Made by a program: the position numbers and the translations under genes. Source: Bicyclus anynana (taxonomy: Eukaryota; Arthropoda; Insecta; Lepidoptera; Nymphalidae). Taken from it: DNA of 64,000 bases. The notes under the pieces are model-generated. The model worked only from the letters and a program-made list of their open reading frames with translations. It was not told where the DNA came from and searched no databases. Position 1 is the first letter of the stretch. Each line of letters opens with the position of its first letter. This document shows, piece after piece, positions 46,301 through 58,300 of the stretch. The DNA lies in assembly GCF_947172395.1 (NCBI RefSeq), contig NC_069100.1:13110109-13174108 (forward strand). Reading direction: 5' to 3'.

Positions 46301-49300
46301 GAAAATTAAGAAAATTCTCTGGTATGCAGGTACGGTGAAGGAAAACGTAAAGTGTTTTTCTTTCAACGTTTGATGTTTAATTTCTTAAGATGCACACAAC
46401 TGAAATGCTTGGAGGTGCATGCCCCAGACCGGATTCGAACGCACACCCTCCGGAATCGGCAGTGGTCATATCCACTGGGCTATCACGGCTCATTATCACC
46501 TCACCCTCTTTACCATTGAGCTAATAATTAATGAAATACACCTATGATGTTACACATACACAAATATGAGTGCTGGGGAGATTTTCCCATAACTCTGGGG
46601 TGATATTCTTTGAAAATTAATTTTCAAGAAACATATTGTGTTCTAATATTTACGGGGTAAATAATATTTCTTTTGTAAATTGATCTTATAAAATGTGTCC
46701 CTTATATGCATCCATATAATTATGACGTAACCAAATATAACGTATTTAAAAATGCAAGAATATACTATAAAGGCGTGTGTTACATGGATAGTCGGAATTA
46801 TTTGAATCAATTTGTATGAAAACATAAAAAGTTTTTATTTAATATTCTAAAAAAAATATTACTTATGCAATTCGGCTCCTATAATATGTAGACTCGTTTT
46901 TAATTAAATTAAATATCACGTGTCTCAAAACGGTGAAGTAAAAACATCGTGAGAAAACCTGCATACCAGAGAGTTTTCATAATTCTCTGCGTGTGTGAAG
47001 TCTGCCAATCCGCATTGGGCCAGCGTGGTGGACTATTGGTCTAACAACTCTCAGTCTGAGAAGAGACTCGAGCTCAGCAGTGAGCCGAATATGGGTTGAT
47101 AATGACGATGTGGACTCGTCAACACCTTGAAGTTATGGGAAATACTCCCGAGCACCCCTGTATTGACGGCCTCCGTGGCGCAGTGGTATGCGCGGTGGAT
47201 TTAATGACGGAGGTCCTGGGTTCAATCCCCGGCTGGGCCGGTTGAGGTTTTCTTTATTGGTCCAGGTCTAGCTGGTGGGAGGCTTCGGCCGTGGCTAGTT
47301 ACCACCCTACCGACAAAGACGTACCGCCAAGCGATTTAGCGTTCCGGTACGATGTCGTCTAGAAACCGAAAGGAGTGTGGATTTTCATCCTCCTCCTAAC
47401 AAGTTAGCCCGCTTCCATTTTAGATTACATCATCACTTACCATCAGGTGAGATTGTAGTCAAGGGCTAACTTGTCATCATCATCTCCTTACCCTTATCCC
47501 ACTTAAGTGGGGTCGGAAAAATATGTCAATCTTTTCCATTCGTTTCTATTACTCGTCAACTCATCATCCACTCCTTTTACACACATGTCTTCTTTCACAC
47601 AATTCAACCATCTCTTCTTTGGCCTTCCTCTCCTCTTATGACCTTCCACTTGCACATTCAACATTTTTCTAGTAATATGACTTTCCTCTCTACGCATTAC
47701 ATGTCCATATAACTTGTAAAGAGTAAAAAAAAAAATACTCCCGAGCACCCTGTATAAAGAATACTTTGTTGCTTCCAGCCAGCGGTGGGCCCTCTGGGCG
47801 CCATCAGCAAGGTACACAAGTCGGACCGCAAGATCGGCCACCGGCGGGTCGGCGAGGGCGGGGAGATCACCTACAAGAAGATCCAGTCCTCGCAGATTAT
47901 GGGCTCCATTCAACTGGGTGAGTATTCACTATAGCTTGGCAAATTCGTTCGTAACACTCCCGATGGTCCGCGCGGGCCGGGAGGGGGGTAGCGTTGCCCC
48001 GCGCGCTCGACTTCGCCGGCTATCACGTCACGCCGCGCGGTCTCACCCGCGTGGTTCCCGTTCCCGTTGGAATACGGGAATAATATATAGCCTATAGCCT
48101 TCCTCGATAAATACTGCTATCTAAAATTGAAATGATTTTTCAAATCGGACCAGTAGTTCCTGAGATTAGCGCGTTCAATCAAACAAACTCTTTATCTTTA
48201 TAATATTAAGTATAGATTGGAATAAGCTCGCGCTTATCTATATATATATATAAAAGAAAGTCGTGTTAGTTACTCCACTTATAACTCAAGAACGGCTGAA
48301 CTGATTTAGTTGAAAATTGGCAGGGAGGTAGTTTAGAGCCAGGAGAAGGACATAGGATACTTTTTTTTTGGGGTAGGGTAAGGGTAGGGTAGGGGTATGG
48401 TAGGGGTAGGGTAGGGTAGGGTAGAGGTAGTTGAAAGTTTACATCGAGTTTCACGCGGACGAAGTCGCGGGCGTCCGCTAGTTTCATATAAAAAAAGAAA
48501 TTCTTCAAAGTAAAGTAAACTTTAATTATTATCCTCGTCTCTCGTTCTCAATAACGAGGCTTGTTATTGATGATAATAATAAACTTCAGCAAATTGACGC
48601 TTACTCCTGCTTGCTTCTGACCATTCTTCGTTTTAAGTTATCTGTATCTATACTAATCTATACTAATATTATAAAGCTGAAGAGTTTGTCTGTTTGTTTT
48701 ATTGAACGCGCTAATCTCAGGAACTACTGGGCCGATTTTAAAAATTCTTTCAGTGTAAGATAGCCCATTTATCGAGGAAGGCTATAGGCTATATATTATC
48801 CCCATATTCCTACAGGAACGGGAACCACGTGGGTAAAACCGCGCGGCGTCAGTTAAACTATAAACTACAGAAGTTAAACAACAAGTGAGCGCGGGCGCAT
48901 AGTTTCCGCGAACCAGCGCAGCGGAGTTATCTAATCGCATTGCAATACGCAGTCCGTTCTCACGGCCCACATCCATTATGAGAATGTTTGCATTTCATGA
49001 AAAACGTTATTATTGCTTTTTTTGTAATGCATTACAATAGTCCAGAGGGCGAAGATCAAAGTCCAGATATTAGTCTTTGTACGGCTGCTACAACGTGGAC
49101 CATTGAATAATAATGCAACATCCCAAAACCACCATGAAAACTTCATAGAACGATGCATTTGGTAGTACAGTGAACAAGCGAACAAACTTTGAACTAACTG
49201 ACAAAAGAGACGTCTGAAATAGGGCCCAGTTTTTAGAACGATACAGAAATGAAAAGTATTCTAAAAATCTACACACTACAGCCTTTCTTGGTGAGTACTG

Positions 49301-52300
49301 TTTACCAACAAACAAATTAATAATGAGGGTATAAATCACTAGTCATTTCACACCTAATAATAATAATTATAATTAACTTTTTCTTAAATTAATGAAAAAA
49401 AAATTGTTTATAAGCCTCGAACAATCAGATATGATTAATATCTCCTTAATTGTCCTATTTTCAGCTCTGTATTATTTGTATAATTTGGGCCCGAGTTTCT
49501 ATGGAGAATGGGTTTCTCCTTTCAACTTTTATGAAATGACGAAGGTCTGACCATCACAGGCTATCGCTCTAAAATCTTAGAGTTACTCGTAGTTATTAGT
49601 AAACACAGTTTTAACGAGTATGATCTGAGGCAAGGTCCGTATGTTTAGAACATAGCGCGGAACATAAACATAAACTACTATACTGTGGTATGCTGTAAGC
49701 TATTTGTGGAATTTGGATAAGGTCATACATGCTATGATGATGCATGGAGTAAACGATGTAGGATTCTATAAATCATACTACTGGTGTTATTGTAAACATC
49801 TTTGATACAGTTCTAGGCAAAGATTTTAAACTATAGATACGTCACTAGTGCGGCGAAACTAAGTTTTCGAACGAAATTTCGTTTTGTTGATTATTAATTG
49901 ATTGCAAACATATATATAACTTAATTGTAAACAAAAGAAGTTACAAATGATCTATATCTATACATGAAATATAATTCCAAAATAACTATCAGCGGGTGAT
50001 TAGTGATTGATACGGATGCCAAAAATGCATTTTGTAAAATTTTTGTCTGTCTGTATGTTCCTTATGGAAACAAAAACTCCTTGACGGATTTTAACGAAAC
50101 TTGCTACAATTATTCTTTCTACTCCTGAGCAGGTTATAGTATACTTTTCAGCACGCTACGATCAATAGGAGCAGAGTAGTGAAGGGAAATGTTGGGAAAA
50201 CAGGAGAAGTTACTCCCTACCATTTTTACAGCGATACTACTGTAAGAGCTGTTGCAATGTCGAGTTGTTGTGTTTAAGAAGTTTAAAAACTATTCCCATA
50301 AATATATAATGTAAGTAAACGCAAAATCGTGCATGCGTGGAGTAGCTAAATTCGGATCACTTTTTAGGGTGATTTTATAAGCACTTAACATATCTAATAG
50401 TCGAAAATCTTTGGTTCTAGGTTAGTTTGCTAATAAAAGCCTCAATCAACGGTAAAGGAACCGAACTCATCACCTACAAGTCGTGAGGAGATCCCCGCTC
50501 GCTGGTTTATTGTGGTACCCACTCCTAACACAGTTTCTGACTAGTTGGAAAGGAAAAGAAATAATGTTCATATTAAAAAAAAATACTATAAAAAGATAAC
50601 AATTACATCCACAATACAGATACATAATATGACCCACTGTCCCACATATGGTACAGTTAGCGGTGCGTCGCGAGCTCGATCGAGGCCGGGATGTGTTAAT
50701 TAGTTTGACGTCAATATCTGTCCCACAGACGTATACACTCGCGTATAGACGTATACGTTCATACGTCGGACACCAATAATAATGGATATCGGATGTTCGT
50801 TGATCATATACGCTGGACGAATTGACTCTAGTCGGGAATAGCACCTAGGACCTAAGCTTAAAAACGAAGGAAATATAAAACAGATTCTTGAAAGACGTAA
50901 ATAAAGGGAGATTTTTTAGGAGAGTGCAGAAGCATCACTTAATGGTGCACGAACGCAGAAGCTGAAAAGATGGGCGGAACGACTCTCTAAGGGCTGTTCT
51001 GAGACGCGCACCACGGCTTAGAGGGCCGTGATCGTGGTCGCAAATCTGGTTGCAGCTAAACCGTAGCTTTTGTCACAACGAGCGACAACTTGCCATGGTC
51101 GTGGCCAGCTAGTGTTTGAGGTCCCTAAATATTATGCCTTGGCGTAACAAAGTGTTTTCTACAATGGAAAGGGATCAGAAAATCGACTAACTAATTAACG
51201 TAATCAATGGTTGCTTTTAAAATCTCTTTTAAATACATTCATACATTACATAAGTGGATAGCTATATGCATCTCGTATCAATATACCATAGACTAGCGAA
51301 GCGTTTAATCAGTTGATCCACATTCAACGTAATCAGGTCTAACCATGCGTGAAATGTGATCCAACAAGCCATAGTTCGATACTGCTTTGTTGCTCCACTG
51401 ATTAGCGTATAAGGCTACGGATTCAAAGGTTAGGCCTAGGTTTTGAAGGCCTCCGTGGCGCAGTGGTATGATCCCCGGCTGGGCCGATTGAGGTTTTCTT
51501 AATTGGTCCAGGTCTAGCTGGTGGGAGGCTTCGGCCGTAGTACTACCGGCAAAGACGTATCGCTAAGCGATTTATCCCTAAAAAACCTCAATTGGCCCAG
51601 CCGAGAATTGAACCCAAGACCTCCGTCTTGTAAATCCACTGCGCACACCACTGCGCCGCGGAGGCGGTCAACTACTGAACCAATAAGGTGCGAATACTTA
51701 TCCGGCAACTAAACAAAGAGCCGTAATAGCCCAGTGGATATGACCTCTGCCTCCGATTCCGGATCGTGTGGGTTCGAATCCGGTCCAGGGCATGCGCCTC
51801 CAACTTTACAGTTGTGTGCATTTTAAAAAATTAAATATCACGTGTCTCAAACGGTGAAGGAAAACATCGTCAGGAATCCTGCATACCAGAGAATTTTCAT
51901 AATTCTCTGCGTGTGTGAAGTCTGCCAATCCGCATTGGGCCAGCGTGGTGGACTATTGGCCTAACCCCTCATTCTGAGAGGAGACTCGAGCTCAGCAGTG
52001 AGCCGGTGGTTGAAAACGTAAACTAAACAAAGTATACTAGGGTTATATGACTTAGCAGTAGGTTTATTATAGGTAGATGTAAGGTTTCCTAATTAAAGAG
52101 AGGGTGATGTGCGAGTAAATACCGGTGTGGAATTCCAGAGCAAGGTTGTGTCACCGTCACGGTATTATTGTGAATACTTCGGGGAATTATGTACCCCTTG
52201 TTACCCTTACAGTGTTTGAAATCCAAGATAGCTATAATAGGGATGATGCTAGGTTTGAATATATTGATTTTTTTGATACATTCCGGTAAATAAGGTCAAT

Positions 52301-55300
52301 GTTAACTAATTTATACATAAAAAGCAAAGATTGACTGGATATTTGCAAAATAAATAAGATTATAAAATTTCAAAATCTATTAAAAATCTTTTATCGTAAT
52401 TAAATGAAAATTCATACAGTTTTAGCTTCCTTACATTAAATGTGACATTTTTTAATATTCGAACTATAAACGCAGAAATAACAAAGATATTAGTAAATTT
52501 TGTTTAACTCCCATACAAATCTAACGTCATTAAATCATAGCATTTTGTATGGGGCGTCTTTCAGGGATCCGCGGCAGCGCAAATCTGACCCTTTAAATCC
52601 CTGTAGCTCCGAAAGTACAGATACTCTGTTACTTTTACAAAATTGCTTTACTATTATCATACTCCTAATTTATATACAATTTAAAAAACTGTCATTCAGT
52701 GGCCGGATTGAAATCCTCGAAGTATTGGTTTCAATCCACGCTCAATTTTTTTTTTAAATAATTGATTGATTTACTGTCATGCCATTTATAAAGCCGCTAG
52801 CTTTTCTGGCTTTATTTTGCGATGTGATATAAATTTGATTGGATTGATTGAAAATTGATATGTATTGAAAGTTAATTTGTGTGTTGTATAGTAAATTTTT
52901 CGAGAATGGCTATAAAATAGCACGATAGAATCAATAATACCGAGTCATCATTTAAATATGTGGCAAAAACGTAAAAAATCCTTTGGAGAGCTTCCATTGT
53001 GTGTAAACGAATTCAAGCCTCAATAGCTCAACGGTAAGAGCGGTCGGACTCATCACCGAGGGGTGGTGGTTCGATCCCCGCCCCGTTGGTCTGTCGTACC
53101 CACTCCTGATACAGTCTTTTCCGACTACTTGGAGGGGAATGGGAATATCGGTCATATTTAAAAAAATATGACAAAATTCTTAAAAAAAAATGGTTATATG
53201 AACGCAGAAATCGTGCATAGCGAATTAATTTCTATTAAAAGTTCAAAATGATTAACTACGAAGACCAAGTCATTGTTAAACATATAGTAGCTAAAGTATT
53301 TTTCAGATAGCATGGGTACTGTGTGTCATTTCACCCTTGAAAGTTTGCCGCGATTCACGATTATAGTACGTATTATCAATGTCATAAGGCATATTATGTA
53401 TATTTTGATACACTCCACTCCACTCCTTCCTCCCACGTCTCTTCTGCTTCTGCCTTCGGGCCCCATCAGGCGATGCTTCTGCGCTCTCCTAAACCCCCGT
53501 GACTCCGCTAAGATCCCCTACACTTACACAATCAGAAATTAAAAAAAAATGTATATTAGTTGACATTGAATTAAAATTGTTTACTAGATAAACGCGCAAT
53601 GACTAACAAACTCACATGTGGATAAGCTGTATCCTAAACAATGATTCACGTCTATTATCTGTACGCGCCGCACACACAAACACTATTTATGTCTTCAATT
53701 CTCTAGATAATATTACGATGTGTATTGTTTATGTTAAAGAAGGTTATAACTACACGTACAAGTGCTTTTATTTAGGATACTAGCGGTCACTCGCAACTTC
53801 GTCCTCGTCGTCAAATAGGCTCTGAAACTACTGGGCCGATATCAAAATTCATTCACCATTAGATTCTTACATTATCCCTGAAATATGAACAAAGGTCATT
53901 TTATACCCTATTCCCACGGGAACGGGAACTAAGCGGGTAAAGACGCGTGGCGTCTGATAGTCTCTACTAACATTATAAAGTGGTTTGTGAGGTTTTAGTG
54001 GGTAATCTCTGGAACTACTGAACCGATTTTGAAAATATTTTACTAATACAAAGTCACGTTATTTGTGAGTGTCATGGGCTATTTTATACCGGTATTCCCT
54101 CAGAAACGGGAACTAGACGGGTGAAACTGCGGGGTATCTGCTATTTTTTTTTTTTAATAATTATTAAAGAGAATTTCATCTGATGTTAAGCGTAGATGCA
54201 GTCTAATGATGATGATGCCTCAAAGTCGATTTCGGCTACAGCGACGCTTCTGACTCCTCAAGTCTGGGCAAGGAACTCGGATGGGTAGTTCTCTGGTGTG
54301 CTTTCCAGTGACTAATGTACCTTATTTTGGCCTTAATAATAATAATAATAATGTTTTGTATTTTATACTTATATTGTTAAAAATTAAAAAAAAAGAAGTA
54401 ATAAATAAATGAGAGACATAAAAATAATAATAATAATTTATTTATTCATGAGATACTAAAGAAGGTTTACAGAACTCGCTATAGACATACACATACATAC
54501 TTTCTACCGTGACAGGTGTATGAATATTAAAAATAAAATTAATAATAATTAAATAAATTCCAATAATTAAATATTAAATAGGTAAACATGGTTTAAATAA
54601 AAAAAAAATACAAGTACAATTAGGATAATTTGACGAAGCATTCTTAACATCAAATAAAAATAATTAATATACTATCAGAATCCTAATTAATATACTTAAA
54701 AGTACGACTACATAGGGCACAAGTTAGCACACCATCACAGCAGTCTAATATCGCACACATAAACAAGGAGCCATTTTGTCGGAACGACTCACGAATTCTC
54801 AAAATATTATAATTAAAACTTTCTCTCAAAACCATTAAGATGCAATCGAGCAATCAAACGAATTTAGGAAAGTTATATAATTAGAAATTCTCGATCTTTT
54901 TACCTCGTTTAATATAATTATACGCGGCACCGTTTATTTGACCTACTTGATACCTAAAGGCATTTGATTTATATGTGGGTGTATGCTTTTATTTTAATTT
55001 ACCTTCTACCTCATTAGTCTATGTCTACTTTGTAGTTATTTCCTTGGACTATAAATGATGAGATCTACGATTCGAGTGAGGGGTCGAGGCATTTTGAGAA
55101 GATCAACATCATCATCATCATCATCGTCATCGTCATCGTCATCTTCATCATCATCAGTGTCATCATCATTTGGCTCGGGTCTGGCAAAATTGCTGGATAC
55201 TTGTTTTCACCAGCTGTTGCTAACAAGTGCCGCTAATATGCGACCAACGACGTAATATCGTGCAGAGAAACAGACAAATTTCAATCAATACTGGAAACAC

Positions 55301-58300
55301 CGCTAACTCTTACATTGCATTGATAGCGAAGCTGAAGTGGCAATGGGCAGTCAATTACAGTTCGTTTCATGTAGGATGGAGCGGGTGACAGTTCGTTTCA
55401 CTATGTTTACGACTCGCGCAGGCGACTGTCACCGTACCCATGCTATCTGAAAAACACTTAAGTGAATAGGCCAACAGTTACCGAGAGTCCAAAGTTAATA
55501 AACATTTCGCAGCGATGCCTCGGTGAATGTAAACTCAAGCGAGTAGTTTCCCTGTAACTACTAGTTTCGAGGAAGTCATCAAGGTTGGACTTATCTCAAT
55601 GCTAGATGTCAACGCACTCGTCATCGACACTCGCTTCCGGCTGAAAAATGGGGAAAATTAAGCGTTTCCGGATGTTACGCAACATTTTTTTTTTTCAATT
55701 TATCTAATAGTTGATATTCAAATTCCAAATTCGTTTCTGTCATGGAGGCCTTGCTTTGAAACATCAATTTTGACTATTTGTAGGTAGACACTACAACCGG
55801 TTCGGATGCCAGGTTATAATAAATCTTATGATATATGTTATGTTGAAATTAGTCCACTCCCCACATATCTCACGGAACACTTTGAACTATCTCAGCTACG
55901 AACTAACCGATCAAATAACTCACTCGCGCCGATATACCTATGAACTGTACGCCACTGGCTGCTAAACCATTAAAACACTAACCAATCATTATTTTCTGTT
56001 TTCCAGGAATTCAACATGCAATAGGTGGTCTAGCGTCTAAGCCAGAGCGCGATCTTCTCATGCAAGACTTCATGACAGTGGAGACCACAAACTTCCCGCA
56101 CGAAGGCTCGAACCACACGCCCGCGCATCACTACTCCGAGTTCAAGTTCAAGACGTACGCGCCGATCGCGTTCCGCTACTTCCGGGACTTGTTCGGCATA
56201 CAGCCGGATGACTTCCTTGTGAGTAACATCAACTACATTTCTTCTTTTTCTTGATATAGCAGCTCTGCAGGTCTTCAAAAAGTTCCTATGTCTGATCTAT
56301 TGTGATCGCCTCCGAGTAGTAGTGCAGGTATTTTAGATTTACTTGACAAACAAAGTACTATGACTTCATGACAGTGGAGACTACAAACTTCCCGCACGAA
56401 GGCTCGAACCACACGCCCGCGCATCTAATCACTACTCCGAGTTCAAGTTCAAGACTAGAAGGTACTTCCGGGACTTTCGGTTTCGGTTCGGCATAGAGTC
56501 AGATGATTTCCTTGTGAGTAACTTCAACTACTCTTCTTCTTCTTGATTTTTTAAGAATATTTGCCACATAATTTTCAAATCTTTAACCACGAAAATCATT
56601 TGAGCCGTATCGACTCCTAAAACAAATAGCTACTTCTCTGTAAACAGTTGATCAACAGTATTTATGTTGCCAACCAAAAGATTTAATCATGTTGGTCATT
56701 ATGTCAATTTAATACTTGATTACTATTGATTCTGATGCGGTTTTCCTCATGTTACGAGTATAACAGTAACATCAAAACAAAAACACTTACAGTGAAACTA
56801 TGATTTTAGACGAATTTTACTGTTAGTTTAAATGATAGTTATCTCGTAAACAGTGATAAGAGAATGGGCGGACTAGTAACGTGATCTTGCTTATTAACAA
56901 CTAGCGGACGCCCGCGACCTCGTTCGCGCGAAATTCAGTTTTTCACAAATCCTGCAGAAACCATTCTCGATATTGAAGGAATTACAGGTTAAAAGTAACC
57001 TCTTGCTCAATATCTTAAATCGGCTCAGCCTTTTCAGAGATTCGGTTAGCACGAAGTACTTTACCAGTTTCCTGATTCAGAATGGTTACTGAGAATTTCT
57101 CGAAAAAAAAAAGTCTAGTTTCTTTTTTTTTATTCGAGAAATTCTAAAGTGAAAATTTGAAAAATCTGTTACTAAGACATTTTAATTTTAATTGAATTGA
57201 AGATTAGGTGACCCGTTTTTTTATATCTTTTACGTTTTTGTATATAACAAATCAAAGTTACTGGCTTTGGTCAAGTGCATTTGCGGTTTGGAAGGTCCTA
57301 CTTGCTTAGTCCTGGGTGCTGACTATGATATCATAGTCCTAAGTCTAGGATTTTTTTATCTACATCAAATGAACGTGGTATTCGACACATGCCTCCTCTA
57401 TATTTTTCCTCTCATAGTGGTTATTTTAGTTTTTGGCTGTTGTGTATTTCCTTAAGTTGTCGCACCATTTTGTGGTCTTCCTTTCCTCATTTTAGTGTTT
57501 TAATGTAAAGTTAATGCCAAAAAATTCGTACATTTGCTCAATGATAGTGAATTATTTGCACAGCATCATTTCTTATCACATCACCTTCATTATTTAAATG
57601 GTGTTTCCTCAACTTTTCATTAGTTAGTGTCAATTGAGAGCAGGGTGTAGGCACACAGAAATAGTTTCAGGAACATTACTTATAGTTTCCTTTGAAAGGG
57701 GTTAGATAAGTGGCAGTTTTGTGCAAAAATTTCGATTTAAGGTTTTACTGGTGAGATTTTTTCTAAATTTGAAAATTGTATGCAATAATTTGGCTGGATA
57801 TTGAAGATGAAGATGGTAAAGTTTGTTTGTGGTAACCTCTGAATCTACTGAACCTATTTTGAAAATTCTTTTACTAATAGACCGCCACGTTATGTGTGAT
57901 GGGGCGTCTGCTAGTTTTGTTTATTCAAAAATACAAAACCTTCATTTCCAATGCCCAGCTAGTATTGGAAATGAAGGTTTTGTATTTCGTTGGTAAATGG
58001 ACAAGCTAAGTCCTTGCACACTGAACTGGCTCATTGGCCAAGTGCTTAGCCATAAAGCTATGTATTCATATCATGAGGTCCTGGGTACGAAACATTGGGG
58101 TTTTTTTCCTTTCAACAAATCCTTAGTAGCGCGTTCCATCATGGCTTACCATCAGACTGAATTGTACCCCAGCTACCAGCAGAAGAACCAAAGTCACCGA
58201 CATATCTCAACGAGTTGCGAAGCTGAAGTGGCAATGGGCGGGGCACATAGTTCGTAGAGCCTATGGACGTTGGGGTCCCAAAGTGCTGGAATGGCGACCC

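Noticed and set aside
47503..47913. 136-aa open frame spanning PIP5K exon 3 antisense and an RTE-2 remnant
   Set aside because: It joins the antisense of a real exon with a LINE C-terminal fragment; no independent gene.
53018..53100. tRNA gene
   Set aside because: Boxes A and B are good, but a related copy with the same body is at 50437 and no clean cloverleaf with an acceptor stem forms; it is a SINE head. The same applies to all SINE-A and SINE-B heads.
54900..55255. Serine-repeat protein
   Set aside because: Produced by an (ATC)/(GTC) microsatellite.
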